Shown here piece after piece: positions 1 through 9,339 of a DNA stretch of 64,000 bases (positions are counted from its first letter, which is position 1; every line of letters begins with the position of its first letter). Position numbers and translations under genes: made by a program. This DNA comes from Cytophagales bacterium (GTDB lineage Bacteria; Pseudomonadota; Gammaproteobacteria; Burkholderiales; Burkholderiaceae_C), in contig JASGCK010000001.1 in assembly GCA_030054145.1 (NCBI GenBank), positions 186,001 through 250,000 on the forward strand. The letters are read 5' to 3'. The notes under the pieces were generated by a model. It had not been told where the DNA came from. It did not search any database and worked only from the letters and a program-made list of their open reading frames with translations.

Positions 1-717
1 CATGGTTTGTACCTGTACAGCGCGGTCGAGACGCTGGGTGTCACGCGCGACCAGACGTATCTTGATCTGCTATCGGGCAAAGCGAAATATTCCAGCATCT
101 TTAACTATCCGACACTGACTTGGGCAGACATCGGCGCAATTGGTTGGTTGGTGGATGGCTCGGCCATCGTCAATCAAATTCCACTGTGCCGCTGCTCGTA
201 TGGACCCTATGCGCGGGCAATGGTGCGTGTGTGCAAAGAGGAGTCGTTCCATCAACGCCAAGGCTTTGACATCATGCTCACACTTTGCAGGGGAACGCCC
301 GAGCAAAAGGCCATGGCGCAAGACGCGCTCAACCGCTGGTGGTGGCCGTCAATCGCCATGCATGGCCCGCCTGATGATCAATCCGTTAACAGTGCGCAGT
401 CGATGGCTTGGAAAATTAAAACGCTCTCTAACGACGCATTACGGCAAAAGTTTATTGATCAAACCGTGCCGCAGATTGAATTCTTGGGACTCGAATTACC
501 CGACCCCAATCTCAAATGGAACGAGGCGCGTGGTCATTACGACTATGGCGCTATTGATTGGGAGGATTTCTTTCATGTGGTCAAAGGCAAAGGGCCCTGC
601 AACGCCGAGCGCTTAGCCGCAAGGCGCAAGGCTTGGGATGAAGGCGCTTGGTTTCGCGAAGCCTTGAGTGTTCATGCCGCCAAGCAGCAACCACCAACGC
701 ATTCAGATAAGGCTTGA
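1..717 (+). CDS. paaA: Phenylacetyl-CoA epoxidase subunit A (5' truncated by window edge)
   Basis: This is the catalytic alpha subunit of the ring-1,2-phenylacetyl-CoA epoxidase, a di-iron monooxygenase that opens aerobic phenylacetate degradation. The frame is open to base 1 (His-Gly-Leu-Tyr-Leu-Tyr...), so about a quarter of the usual ~330 residues lies outside the window. The visible part holds an E-x-x-H iron-ligand motif in [11 protein letters not shown] and the family segment [17 protein letters not shown]. paaB starts two bases after the stop, as in paaABCDE operons. The call is secure from sequence and neighbours; only the 5' end is unknown. Confidence 0.96.
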   Translation, partial: HGLYLYSAVETLGVTRDQTYLDLLSGKAKYSSIFNYPTLTWADIGAIGWLVDGSAIVNQIPLCRCSYGPYARAMVRVCKEESFHQRQGFDIMLTLCRGTPEQKAMAQDALNRWWWPSIAMHGPPDDQSVNSAQSMAWKIKTLSNDALRQKFIDQTVPQIEFLGLELPDPNLKWNEARGHYDYGAIDWEDFFHVVKGKGPCNAERLAARRKAWDEGAWFREALSVHAAKQQPPTHSDKA

Positions 718-718
718 T

Positions 719-1030
719 ATGACTTCAGACAACGCACAGCACCAGTTACAGCGCGAGTGGCCCTTGTGGGAGGTGTTTATCAGAAGCCAGCACGGTCTTG
801 CACATAAACACGTGGGTAGTTTGCACGCCCCCGATGCCGCACGCGCCATGGGACACGCCCGCGATGTTTATACAAGGCGCAATGAAGGTGTCAGCATCTG
901 GGTGGTTCGCGCCGCCGATATCACGGCGAGCAGCCCTGACGATAAAGAAGCTTTGTTTGATGCCGCGCAAAACAAAATCTATCGCCATCCCACGTTTTAT
1001 CCCACGCCTGACGGCGTGAAGAATCTGTAG
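719..1030 (+). CDS. paaB: Phenylacetyl-CoA epoxidase subunit B
   Basis: PaaB is a small (103 aa) subunit of the phenylacetyl-CoA epoxidase, needed for assembly or oligomer bridging of the PaaAC core rather than catalysis. The sequence matches the family: REWPLWEVFIRSQHGLAHKHVGS near the N-terminus, split here as REWPLWEVFIRS and GLAHKHVGSLHAPD, then ARDVYTRRNEGVSIWVV and a C-terminal YRHPTFYPTPDGVKNL. The ATG at 719 follows the paaA stop directly; a longer in-frame start at 668 would lie inside paaA and is not needed. It sits between paaA and paaC in one tightly spaced operon. Confidence 0.95.
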   Translation: MTSDNAQHQLQREWPLWEVFIRSQHGLAHKHVGSLHAPDAARAMGHARDVYTRRNEGVSIWVVRAADITASSPDDKEALFDAAQNKIYRHPTFYPTPDGVKNL

Positions 1031-1042
1031 GGCGGCAAGGCG

Positions 1043-1792
1043 ATGACTCCAAAATTTGAATACTTGTTGCGCCTAGGCGATAACGGCTTGGTGCTCTCGC
1101 AGCAGCTCTCGGCGTGGTGCGGTCATGGTCCTGCGCTAGAAGAGGATGTTGCCTTGATTAATACGGCGCTTGACTTGCTTGGGCACGCGCGGCTGTGGTT
1201 GTCTTACGCAGGTGAGGTGGAGGGCGCTGGACGTGATGAAGATGCCTTGGCTTATGGGCGCGACGGCACTGGCTTTCGCAATTTGCTCTTGGTCGAGCAA
1301 CCCAATGGCGACTATGCGCAAACCATAGTGCGGCAATTTTTCTTTGATGTGTGGCACGAACAATTGCTGGTGGGCTTGTCGCACTCAAGCGATCCGCGCA
1401 TCGCAGCAATTGCGCAAAAAGCAGTTAAAGAAGTCCGCTATCACGTGGCGCGTAGCACCGAGTTGGTGATTGCGCTGGGCGATGGCACAGAGCTGAGTCA
1501 TCAAAAAATGCAAGCCGCAGTTGATGGGCTGTGGCCTTATACCAACGAGTGGTTCGAGTCTGATGCGGTTGATGCCGCGTGCGCAGCCGATGGCATGGCG
1601 CCTGACGCGGCGAGTTTAAAAGCGCAGTGGCATTCCAGTGTTGCGGCTACGCTGCACCGCGCGAAGCTTGTTATGCCAAGCGTGCAGGGCCATCAGCGCG
1701 GCGGCAAACAGGGTGTGCATTCCGAGCACTTGGGGCATTTGCTGACATCGCTTCAATTCATGCAGCGAACCTATCCAGGAGCACAGTGGTGA
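1043..1792 (+). CDS. paaC: Phenylacetyl-CoA epoxidase subunit C
   Basis: PaaC is the ferritin-like structural partner of PaaA in the phenylacetyl-CoA epoxidase; it keeps the fold but lacks the catalytic di-iron centre in known members. At 249 aa it has the usual length. Recognisable segments are LSAWCGHGPALEEDVALIN, LDLLGHARLWLSYAGEVEG and the C-terminal HSEHLGHLLTSLQFMQRTYP. It starts 12 bases after paaB and overlaps paaD by four bases (GTGA), so translation of the two is probably coupled. Confidence 0.95.
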   Translation: MTPKFEYLLRLGDNGLVLSQQLSAWCGHGPALEEDVALINTALDLLGHARLWLSYAGEVEGAGRDEDALAYGRDGTGFRNLLLVEQPNGDYAQTIVRQFFFDVWHEQLLVGLSHSSDPRIAAIAQKAVKEVRYHVARSTELVIALGDGTELSHQKMQAAVDGLWPYTNEWFESDAVDAACAADGMAPDAASLKAQWHSSVAATLHRAKLVMPSVQGHQRGGKQGVHSEHLGHLLTSLQFMQRTYPGAQW

Positions 1793-2319
1793 GCGCAGCC
1801 ATCGCAACTGAGTTCGCCACGCGCGAGACCATTTTGTCTTGGCTGGCGGAGGTGATGGATCCCGAAGTGCCGGTTGTGTCCGTGCTCGATTTGGGCATCG
1901 TGCGGGACGTGCAGTGGCTTGATGATGTGGATTCGGCGGATCATGCGGCAACCTTGCAAGTCACGGTTACGCCGACGTATTCGGGCTGCCCTGCTACCGA
2001 GGTGATTGCGGAGTCGATTCGCCAAGCGCTGTATCAGCGGGGCATTACCCAAGTGCAAGTGCGCACGCAATTGTCCCCCGCATGGACGACCGATTGGATG
2101 ACGACCAAGGGCAAAGAAGCCTTGCGCGGCTATGGCATTGCACCGCCTGTGCAGATGATTGATGCATCGGCTTTGCTGGGCAAGCGCGCTGTGGTTCCCT
2201 GTCCGCAGTGCGCTTCGCGCAAAACGCGTTTGCTGTCGCAGTTTGGCTCAACCGCTTGCAAGGCGCTCTATCAATGCCAAGATTGCTTGGAGCCGTTTGA
2301 TTACTTTAAGCCGCACTAA
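1789..2319 (+). CDS. paaD: PaaD, DUF59-type Fe-S assembly factor for the epoxidase
   Basis: PaaD (176 aa from this start) is a MIP18/DUF59 family protein associated with phenylacetyl-CoA epoxidase activity, thought to help mature its metal centres. The N-terminal half has the DUF59 pattern VMDPEVPVVSVLDLGIVRDV and TPTYSGCPATEVI. The C-terminus holds a zinc-finger-like set of four cysteines (CPQC ... CQDC) with an ACKALYQC segment between. The GTG at 1789 overlaps the paaC stop, the expected coupling; an upstream in-frame start at 1627 would be buried in paaC. Confidence 0.93.
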   Translation: MSAAIATEFATRETILSWLAEVMDPEVPVVSVLDLGIVRDVQWLDDVDSADHAATLQVTVTPTYSGCPATEVIAESIRQALYQRGITQVQVRTQLSPAWTTDWMTTKGKEALRGYGIAPPVQMIDASALLGKRAVVPCPQCASRKTRLLSQFGSTACKALYQCQDCLEPFDYFKPH

Positions 2320-2346
2320 CTGAAGCTAAACAAAGGAACCTTGTTC

Positions 2347-3450
2347 GTGGCAACACACTCATTTCACTCTCTCGTCGTCAGTCAAACCCAAGCCACCACA
2401 CGCGATGCGGTTGTCGTCACCTTTGCTGTGCCGCATCATTTGAAGTCCCTTTTTGTTTACACGCAAGGACAGTACCTCACGCTACGCACGGTGCTGGACG
2501 GACAGGAGCTGCGGCGCTCTTATTCGATTTGCGCAGGCGTGCAAGACCAGCAATTGCGCATCGCGATAAAACGTGTGGCAGGTGGCGCTTTTTCCAATTG
2601 GGCAGCAGAGCATTTGGTTGCGGGTGCATCGATAGATGTGATGCCGCCCCAGGGACATTTCCATATTCCGCTTCAAGATGCCTCGATGCCACAAGTGGCG
2701 CGGCATATCGCGGCGTTTGCATCGGGTAGTGGCATCACGCCTATTTTTTCAATCATTAAAACCATGCTGGTGGCAGAGCCCCAAACACGTATCACGCTGG
2801 TGTATGGCAATCGTTCGTCCAATAGCGTGATGCTGAAAGAGGAATTAGAAAACCTCAAAGATACGTACCTAGAGCGCTTGAATGTGGTGTGGGTGATGAG
2901 CCGCGAGTCGCAAGATATGCCGCTCTTTAACGGACGCATCAATGCGCAAAAGTGCAGCGAACTGTTGACGCATTGGATTGACCCACGCAGCATCGATGCG
3001 GCGTTTATCTGTGGCCCTGAGGATATGATGCAAGCCGCCTCTAAAGCCTTGCTGGATAAGGGCTTGGAGACATCGCGCATCAAAGTGGAGCTGTTTGGCA
3101 CAGCGCAAAAAAAGGATACTGCTCGCGCGGCTCATGTGCCCGTGCAAGGCAGCGATTTATGCGAAGTTGACGTGGTGCTGGACGGCACACGGCGCAGCTT
3201 TGTGATGCAAAAAAATAAAGACAATTTAATCGAAGCAGGATTGAAGGCGGGCTTGGAGATGCCGTACTCGTGCAAGGGCGGCGTGTGCTCGACTTGCCGT
3301 GCCAAGGTGGTGCAAGGCGAGGTCGATATGGACATTAACTTTGCGCTGGAAGATTACGAAGTGGCACGCGGCTTTGTGCTGTGTTGTCAAAGCTACCCCG
3401 TGACCGATAAACTGACGATTGATTTTGATGAAGACCATAGCCACAACTAA
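2347..3450 (+). CDS. paaE: Phenylacetyl-CoA epoxidase reductase subunit
   Basis: PaaE passes electrons from NADPH to the PaaAC epoxidase. It is an FNR-type reductase: an FAD-binding domain (RRSYSICAGV near residue 60), an NAD(P)-binding domain (GSGITPIFSIIKTML, CGPEDMM), and a C-terminal plant-type [2Fe-2S] domain with CKGGVCSTC and a distal CCQSYP cysteine. The start is a choice between TTG at 2341 and GTG at 2347; an AGGA at 2334-2337 lies 3 bases from the first and 9 from the second, so GTG is preferred (367 aa). paaK follows after 38 bases. Confidence 0.95.
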   Translation: MATHSFHSLVVSQTQATTRDAVVVTFAVPHHLKSLFVYTQGQYLTLRTVLDGQELRRSYSICAGVQDQQLRIAIKRVAGGAFSNWAAEHLVAGASIDVMPPQGHFHIPLQDASMPQVARHIAAFASGSGITPIFSIIKTMLVAEPQTRITLVYGNRSSNSVMLKEELENLKDTYLERLNVVWVMSRESQDMPLFNGRINAQKCSELLTHWIDPRSIDAAFICGPEDMMQAASKALLDKGLETSRIKVELFGTAQKKDTARAAHVPVQGSDLCEVDVVLDGTRRSFVMQKNKDNLIEAGLKAGLEMPYSCKGGVCSTCRAKVVQGEVDMDINFALEDYEVARGFVLCCQSYPVTDKLTIDFDEDHSHN

Positions 3451-3488
3451 CAAAGATGAGTGGGTAATAAAAAAAGAGGAGACCATGA

Positions 3489-4799
3489 ATGCCAATCCAC
3501 ATCACCCCCAGCGATCTGCTAGATCCAATTGAACGCGCGAGCCGTGACGAGATCACGGCGTTGCAATTGCAGCGCTTGCGCGCTACGCTTGCACACGTCT
3601 ACCAAAACGTGCCGCATTACCGCAAAGCGTTTGACGACAAGGGCGTGCATCCCGATGATTTAAAAACGCTCAAAGATTTAGCCCAATTTCCATTCACCAG
3701 CAAAAAGGATTTGCGCGACAACTATCCGTTTGGCATGTTTGCGGTTCCCAAAGCGCAAGTGGCGAGGGTGCATGCCTCGTCTGGCACAACGGGTAAACCC
3801 ACCGTTGTGGGCTATACCGCGCGGGACATTAACAATTGGGCTGATTTGGTGGCACGCTCAATCCGCGCGGCTGGCGGACGAGCGGGTGACATGATTCATG
3901 TGGCTTATGGCTACGGTTTATTTACGGGTGGACTGGGTGCGCACTACGGCGCAGAGCGCCTTGGGTGTACGGTCGTGCCAATGTCGGGCGGGCAAACAGA
4001 AAAGCAAGTGCAACTCATTCAAGACTTCAAGCCGCGCATCATCATGGTTACGCCGTCTTATATGCAGGTCATCATTGAAGAGTTTGAACGTCAAGGCTTA
4101 GATCCGTGCGCATCATCACTCAAGATTGGCATCTTTGGCGCGGAGCCTTGGACGGAGGCTATGCGCAGTGAAATTGAGGCAAAGGCCGCTATGGATGCGG
4201 TTGATATTTATGGACTGTCGGAGGTGATGGGGCCAGGCGTTGCGAGCGAATGCGTGGAGTCCAAAGACGGCCCCGTGATTTGGGAAGATCATTTCTACCC
4301 TGAAATTATTGATCCCGAAACGGGTGAGCCGCTGCCTGATGGCGAGGAAGGCGAGCTTGTTTTTACCTCACTCACCAAAGAGGCATTTCCCGTGATCAGA
4401 TACCGCACACGCGACCTCACGCGCTTGTTGCCGCCGACTTCGCGCTCGTTCCGTCGCATCGGAAAAATTGTGGGTCGCTCCGACGATATGTTGATTATTC
4501 GGGGTGTCAATGTATTCCCCACGCAGATTGAAGAGCTGGTGCTCCAGCACGAAAAACTGTCCGCGATCTACCAAATGATTGTGACCCGCGAGGGACGCCT
4601 AGATGAAGTGGAAGTGTTGACGGAGCTACAGCCCACGGCATCGGCGCTAGCAGGCGGCGACATCGCCAACATTAGCCACTGGCTGACGCAGCGCATTAAG
4701 ACGATGGTTGGCATCAGCGCCAAGGTCACGGTCTTGCCGCCCAGCGCGATTGAGCGCAGCCAAGGCAAATCGCGCCGAGTGATTGACAAACGGATTTAA
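3489..4799 (+). CDS. paaK: Phenylacetate-CoA ligase
   Basis: PaaK activates phenylacetate to phenylacetyl-CoA with ATP, giving the substrate of PaaABCDE. The 436-residue length is typical. The adenylate-forming signature is HASSGTTGKPTVVGYT, followed by YGLFTGGLGAHYGAE, DIYGLSEVMGPGVA and the C-terminal hinge segment IVGRSDDMLIIRGVNVFPTQ. An AGGAG lies about 7 bases before the ATG at 3489; an overlapping ATG at 3485 gives only a very short frame. It is in line with the paa genes and is followed by the ABC importer set. Confidence 0.96.
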   Translation: MPIHITPSDLLDPIERASRDEITALQLQRLRATLAHVYQNVPHYRKAFDDKGVHPDDLKTLKDLAQFPFTSKKDLRDNYPFGMFAVPKAQVARVHASSGTTGKPTVVGYTARDINNWADLVARSIRAAGGRAGDMIHVAYGYGLFTGGLGAHYGAERLGCTVVPMSGGQTEKQVQLIQDFKPRIIMVTPSYMQVIIEEFERQGLDPCASSLKIGIFGAEPWTEAMRSEIEAKAAMDAVDIYGLSEVMGPGVASECVESKDGPVIWEDHFYPEIIDPETGEPLPDGEEGELVFTSLTKEAFPVIRYRTRDLTRLLPPTSRSFRRIGKIVGRSDDMLIIRGVNVFPTQIEELVLQHEKLSAIYQMIVTREGRLDEVEVLTELQPTASALAGGDIANISHWLTQRIKTMVGISAKVTVLPPSAIERSQGKSRRVIDKRI

Positions 4800-4828
4800 C
4801 ATTTTTTTTTAACTTAAGGAGATATGAC

Positions 4829-5992
4829 ATGAAAAAACGCTTACTTATTTTGGGCGCGATGGCCTTTACTGCCGTGCAGGCACTCTCTGTCCATGCACAA
4901 ACCAAAGGACAAAGCAAAGAGCCGATTCGCATTGGCGCGATTCTCTCAACCACAGGACCTGCGGGCTATTTGGGCGATCCGCAGCTAAAAACCCTGCAAA
5001 CCTATATCGCACAAATCAATCAAGAGGGTGGCGTGCTGGGTCGCAAATTGGAGCTGGTTCATTACGACGATGCGTCAGAGGCGGGCAAGGCTAACGGTTT
5101 TGCCAAGCGCTTGTTGGATGACGATAAGGTCGATTTCTTAATTGCGGGCACGACCACAGGGGCAACGATGGCGATGGCTCCGTTGATAGAGAAAGCCGGC
5201 ATTCCGCTCATCTCACTCTCGGGTGCTGTGGTGGTGGTTGAGCCGGTTAAGAAATGGATTTTTAAAACACCGCATACCGACCGCATGGCGGCTGAAAAAG
5301 TATTTGAAGACATGAAAAAAAATGGCATCACCAAGGTTGGCTTGTTGAGCGAGACCAGTGGCTTTGGTCAGTCGGGCGCGAAGGAGACACGCCTGGTTGC
5401 AGCTAAGTACGGCATTACGCTAGTAGCGGATGAAACCTATGGACCCAAAGATACGGACGTGACGGCGCAGCTCACCAAAATTCGCGGCGTTGCGGGCATT
5501 CAAAGCTTGTTTGTGTTTGGGCTTGGGCAAGGTCCTGCGGTGGTGACAAAAAATGCGGCGCAATTAGGCATGAAGTTGCCGCTGTATCAATCGCATGGCG
5601 TGGCATCGAACGAATTTATTAAGCTAGCGGGCGCTGCCGCAGAAGGCGTGCGTTTGCCAACGCCCGCGCTTTTAATTGCCAATACGCTGGCGAACAATGA
5701 CCCCCAAAGACCGCTGGTGACGAGTTACGCCGCAACGTATTGGAGGCAATATAAAGATGAGCCATCAACCTTTGGTGGTTATGCGCTGGATGCTTTGATG
5801 CTGGGCGTTCACGCCATCAAAACCGCAGGCGGAACCAACAAGGAAGCCGTGCGTGATGCGCTTGAAAAAACCAAAAACTTCATGGGCACGACGGGGCAGT
5901 TCAATATGTCGCCAACGGATCACATGGGGCTGAACTTAAGTGCTTTTCGCATGGTGGAAGTTAAAAATGGTGGCTGGGTTTTGCTGAAGTAA
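4829..5992 (+). CDS. Branched-chain-type ABC importer, periplasmic binding protein
   Basis: This is a type-1 periplasmic binding protein of the LivK family, 387 aa, with an N-terminal signal peptide (KKRLLILGAMAFTAVQALSVHAQ) that should be cut after VHA. The segment PIRIGAILSTTGPAGYLGDP starts the mature fold. A strong AAGGAGAT precedes the ATG. It heads a five-gene importer set directly downstream of paaK. Such LivK-type proteins bind amino acids or aromatic acids; the location makes phenylacetate or a related aromatic acid the best guess, which is inference. Confidence 0.9.
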   Translation: MKKRLLILGAMAFTAVQALSVHAQTKGQSKEPIRIGAILSTTGPAGYLGDPQLKTLQTYIAQINQEGGVLGRKLELVHYDDASEAGKANGFAKRLLDDDKVDFLIAGTTTGATMAMAPLIEKAGIPLISLSGAVVVVEPVKKWIFKTPHTDRMAAEKVFEDMKKNGITKVGLLSETSGFGQSGAKETRLVAAKYGITLVADETYGPKDTDVTAQLTKIRGVAGIQSLFVFGLGQGPAVVTKNAAQLGMKLPLYQSHGVASNEFIKLAGAAAEGVRLPTPALLIANTLANNDPQRPLVTSYAATYWRQYKDEPSTFGGYALDALMLGVHAIKTAGGTNKEAVRDALEKTKNFMGTTGQFNMSPTDHMGLNLSAFRMVEVKNGGWVLLK

Positions 5993-5999
5993 GCGGCGT

Positions 6000-6875
6000 A
6001 TGTTTGCCGAGTTACTGCAGTTTTTATTTGCTGGCATCACAACGGGCGCGGCTTATGCGCTCGCTGCGCTGGGCTTCACGATTATTTATAACGCTAGCGG
6101 CGTGATTAACTTTGCGCAGGGCGAGTTCATCATGCTGGGCGGGATGATCGCTGTGGCGTTGTCGGGGTGGGGCTTGTCCTTGCCTGTGTCGATTGTGTTG
6201 TCGATTGTGTTGACCGCTGCCGTAGGTGCGCTGATACAGACCTTCGCCATCAAGCCCGCAGGCCATGCTGATGTTGTTCCTTTGATCATCATTACGATTG
6301 GCGCAGCCCTTGTGGTGCGTGGCTTGGTGCAGGTTTTCTTGGGTAAGGGAACTCATGCGCTGGCGGCGTTTTCTGGTGAAGTTCCTTTTTTAATTGCGGG
6401 TGCAACGCTGTTGCCGCAAAGCCTGTGGGTATTGGGTGTTGCCACGCTGGTGGTGATCGCACTTGGTTGGTTTTTTGGTCGCACCACATACGGTAAGGCA
6501 ATGCTGGCAACTTCGCATAACAAGTTGGCGGCTGCATTGGTGGGCATTCACACCCCCTTCATCTTGCTGTTGTCGTTTGTGTTGTCCGCAGCTTTGGGCG
6601 CACTGGGCGGCGCGTTGCTAGCACCGATGACTTATACCGCTTATGACGTGGGCATTATGCTGGGTCTCAAGGGTTTTGTGGCTGCCACACTGGGCGGCTT
6701 GGGCAGTGGCATGGGCGCTGTGCTGGGTGGCTTGTTGCTGGGAATATTGGAAGCCATGACGGCGGGATACATTTCGTCCGCTTACAAAGATGCCATGCCT
6801 TTTGTGTTGATTTTGGTGGTGCTGTTTATAAGACCTCGTGGGCTGTTTGGTGCCAAACTGAGTGACCGCGTATGA
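6000..6875 (+). CDS. Branched-chain-type ABC importer permease (LivH family)
   Basis: This is an integral membrane permease of 291 aa with about eight hydrophobic segments, of the LivH class. The family N-terminus is visible (GITTGAAYALAALGFTIIYNA, here from residue ~12) with VINFAQGEFIMLGGMIA next, and the coupling region contains NKLAAALVGI followed by LKGFVAATLGGLGSGMGAVLGG near the C-terminus. It starts 8 bases after the binding protein and overlaps the next permease by four bases (ATGA), so it belongs to the same transcript. Confidence 0.92.
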   Translation: MFAELLQFLFAGITTGAAYALAALGFTIIYNASGVINFAQGEFIMLGGMIAVALSGWGLSLPVSIVLSIVLTAAVGALIQTFAIKPAGHADVVPLIIITIGAALVVRGLVQVFLGKGTHALAAFSGEVPFLIAGATLLPQSLWVLGVATLVVIALGWFFGRTTYGKAMLATSHNKLAAALVGIHTPFILLLSFVLSAALGALGGALLAPMTYTAYDVGIMLGLKGFVAATLGGLGSGMGAVLGGLLLGILEAMTAGYISSAYKDAMPFVLILVVLFIRPRGLFGAKLSDRV

Positions 6876-7813
6876 ATTCATTTTTACCTTCAACTCGCGG
6901 TTTACTGGTGCTGGCGCTGGTGTTGCTGTGTCTGCCGCTGGTGCTACCCAATGCTTTTTATTTTGATGTCGTCACGCGGATGGCAATCAATGCGGTGCTT
7001 GTCATCGGACTTAATTTGCTCATTGGTTACACGGGGCAAATTAGTTTGGGACACGCAGGCTTTTTTGGCTTAGGGGCTTACGCATCGGCGATTCTCACGT
7101 CACGCTATGGTTGGCCGTCAGCTGTGGCTTTGATAGCCGCCGCCGCTGGTGTGGCAAGTTTGGCGTTGCTCATCGCGCGTCCCGTGCTGCGGCTCAAAGG
7201 TCATTATTTGGCGATGGCAACTTTGGGGTTTGGCATCATCATCACCATTGTGTTGACGAATGAGTCGGCTTTCACGGGCGGACCTGATGGCATGGCGGTT
7301 CCCGCTTTGGCTCTGTTTGGTTGGGAGCTTGCTGGAGAAAAAGCGTGGTACGCCGTTGCTTCGGTTTTATTGCTGATCATGATTCGCGTCGCAACGAACT
7401 TAATCCATGCGCCAGGCGGACGTGCGCTACAAGTGATTCATGGCTCGGAGATCGCGGCGCTCTCAGTGGGGGTTGATGTCACTGCCATGAAGGTGCGCGT
7501 CTTTGTTTTGTCTGCCGCGATTGCCAGTGTGATGGGAAGTTTGAGCGCACATTACGTGGGCTTTATTACGCCAGGCATTGCCAGCTTTCAGCATTCGATT
7601 GAATTGGTGACGATGGTGGTACTGGGCGGGATGGCATCGGTATTTGGCTCGGTTGTTGGCGCTGTTGTGCTGACACTTTTGCCGCAGTTGCTGGGTGCTT
7701 TGGAGGGCTGGGAAACCGTAGCGTTTGGACTGATTTTGATGCTGTGCATGATTTTTTTACCCAAAGGTATTGTGCCCACGCTACGCGCCAAACTGAATGG
7801 GGGCGGCGCATGA
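6872..7813 (+). CDS. Branched-chain-type ABC importer permease (LivM family)
   Basis: This 313-aa polytopic membrane protein is the LivM-class partner of the preceding permease. The diagnostic stretch LNLLIGYTGQISLGHAGFFG and the later GHYLAMATLGFGIIITIVL and LGGMASVFGSVVGAVVL are present. Start and stop both overlap their neighbours by four bases (ATGA), the usual arrangement in liv operons. Together with the preceding permease it should form the membrane channel of the importer. Confidence 0.92.
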   Translation: MNSFLPSTRGLLVLALVLLCLPLVLPNAFYFDVVTRMAINAVLVIGLNLLIGYTGQISLGHAGFFGLGAYASAILTSRYGWPSAVALIAAAAGVASLALLIARPVLRLKGHYLAMATLGFGIIITIVLTNESAFTGGPDGMAVPALALFGWELAGEKAWYAVASVLLLIMIRVATNLIHAPGGRALQVIHGSEIAALSVGVDVTAMKVRVFVLSAAIASVMGSLSAHYVGFITPGIASFQHSIELVTMVVLGGMASVFGSVVGAVVLTLLPQLLGALEGWETVAFGLILMLCMIFLPKGIVPTLRAKLNGGGA

Positions 7814-8595
7814 AGCACGCGAATGTTTTAGAAGTCAAATCACTTTGCAAGTCGTTTGGTGGGCTTCAAGCCGTGCAAGATGTGAGCTTTGCGGTGCGCA
7901 AAGGCGAGGTGCATTCGTTGATTGGTCCCAATGGCGCGGGGAAAACGACCTTGATTAACTTGTTGACGGGAATGTACGTTCCCAGTGCAGGCGAAGTATG
8001 GTTCCAAGCAAAAAACATCACAGGCTTTGCACCGCAAAAATTGGCTGAGGACGGACTGGCAAGAACTTTTCAAAACTTGCAAATCGGTATGAACATGAGT
8101 GCGATTGAAAACGTGATGGTGGGTGCGCACTTGCGACTCCGTAGCAGTTTGCTTGCGGGGCTTTTATCGCTGCCGCGCTTGCGGCAAGACGACCGCGAAT
8201 GCAGAGCAGAGGCAAAAAGCATGATGAATAAAGTGGGCCTCGCAGACTACACCGATGTCGCTGCAAGCCAAATGCCCTATGGTGCTTTGAAGCGGCTAGA
8301 GATTGCCCGTGCTTTGATGATGCACCCCACGCTGCTGTTAATGGATGAACCTGCGGCGGGGTTAAACCCGACGGAGACAGCGCAGGTCGGTGAGTTGATA
8401 CGCCAGCTTGCCAGTGAGGGCATCACGACCTTGTTGGTGGAGCATGATATGCCGCTTGTGATGCGCATCTCAGACACGATTACGGTATTGAATCACGGCA
8501 AAAAACTAGCCGAAGGCACGCCCGCGCAAATGCGTGAGCATCCCGATGTGGTGGCTGCTTATTTAGGCGCAGCGCAAGAAGAGGTGAGCGCATGA
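7810..8595 (+). CDS. Branched-chain-type ABC importer ATPase (LivG family)
   Basis: This is an ABC ATPase of 261 aa. Walker A is GPNGAGKTT near residue 40, Walker B is LLLMDEPAAGLNP, and the H-loop is VEHDMPLVM. The signature loop reads MPYGALKRLEIARAL, the degenerate form normal for LivG rather than LSGGQ. The start at 7810 (ATGA overlap with the permease stop) is preferred over an in-frame start 66 bases upstream inside the permease gene. It should pair with the LivF-type ATPase that follows. Confidence 0.93.
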   Translation: MKHANVLEVKSLCKSFGGLQAVQDVSFAVRKGEVHSLIGPNGAGKTTLINLLTGMYVPSAGEVWFQAKNITGFAPQKLAEDGLARTFQNLQIGMNMSAIENVMVGAHLRLRSSLLAGLLSLPRLRQDDRECRAEAKSMMNKVGLADYTDVAASQMPYGALKRLEIARALMMHPTLLLMDEPAAGLNPTETAQVGELIRQLASEGITTLLVEHDMPLVMRISDTITVLNHGKKLAEGTPAQMREHPDVVAAYLGAAQEEVSA

Positions 8596-9332
8596 TGAGC
8601 ACGACATCAGCATCAACAGCCAACACTGCGCCCTTGTTGTCGTTAAAAGGCGTGACCAGTTACTACGGACGCATTCAGGCCTTGCATGGCATTGATCTTG
8701 ATGTTTATGCGGGTCAGTTGGTGGCATTAGTGGGCGCGAATGGCGCTGGCAAAACCACGCTGCTTCGGGCGATCTCTGGCGTGCAGCCGCATGGTGGACG
8801 GGTCGATTTTTTGCAGCAAGATATGGGGCGTTTTGCACCTAGCGCTCGTGTCCGTGCGGGGCTAAGCCAAGTGCCCGAAGGCAGGCAAGTGTTTGCGCCG
8901 ATGACGGTGGAGGACAACCTGCGCTTAGGCGGATTTACAAGGGACAAAGAAGAGTGCGCACACAGTCTTGCCCAGATGTATCAGTTGTTCCCGATTTTGC
9001 AAGACAAGCGTCATCTGCCAGCGGGCACGCTGTCGGGCGGTCAACAGCAAATGCTGGCGATGGCAAGGGCACTGATGGCAAAACCTAAGCTCTTGTTGCT
9101 GGACGAACCCAGCATGGGATTAGCGCCGCTGATGGTGCGTGAGATATTTCAATTGATCCAACAACTGCGCGATCAAGGCATGACGATTTTGGTGGTCGAG
9201 CAAAATGCAAGAGCGGCTTTGTCGATTGCCAATTGGGGTTATGTGATGGAGTTGGGGCAACTTGTCATGTCAGGCTCTGGCGAGCAGATTCTGAACAATG
9301 ACAAGATTAAAAAAGCTTACTTGGGAATGTAG
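8592..9332 (+). CDS. Branched-chain-type ABC importer ATPase (LivF family)
   Basis: This second ABC ATPase (246 aa) completes the importer. Walker A is GANGAGKTTLLR, the signature LSGGQQQMLAMARAL is canonical, and Walker B is LLLLDEPSMGLAP. It overlaps the preceding ATPase gene by four bases and ends seven bases before the convergent BON-domain gene, so it is the last gene of the paa/liv run. No obvious hairpin terminator separates the two convergent genes. Confidence 0.93.
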   Translation: MMSTTSASTANTAPLLSLKGVTSYYGRIQALHGIDLDVYAGQLVALVGANGAGKTTLLRAISGVQPHGGRVDFLQQDMGRFAPSARVRAGLSQVPEGRQVFAPMTVEDNLRLGGFTRDKEECAHSLAQMYQLFPILQDKRHLPAGTLSGGQQQMLAMARALMAKPKLLLLDEPSMGLAPLMVREIFQLIQQLRDQGMTILVVEQNARAALSIANWGYVMELGQLVMSGSGEQILNNDKIKKAYLGM

Positions 9333-9339
9333 CTTCGCT

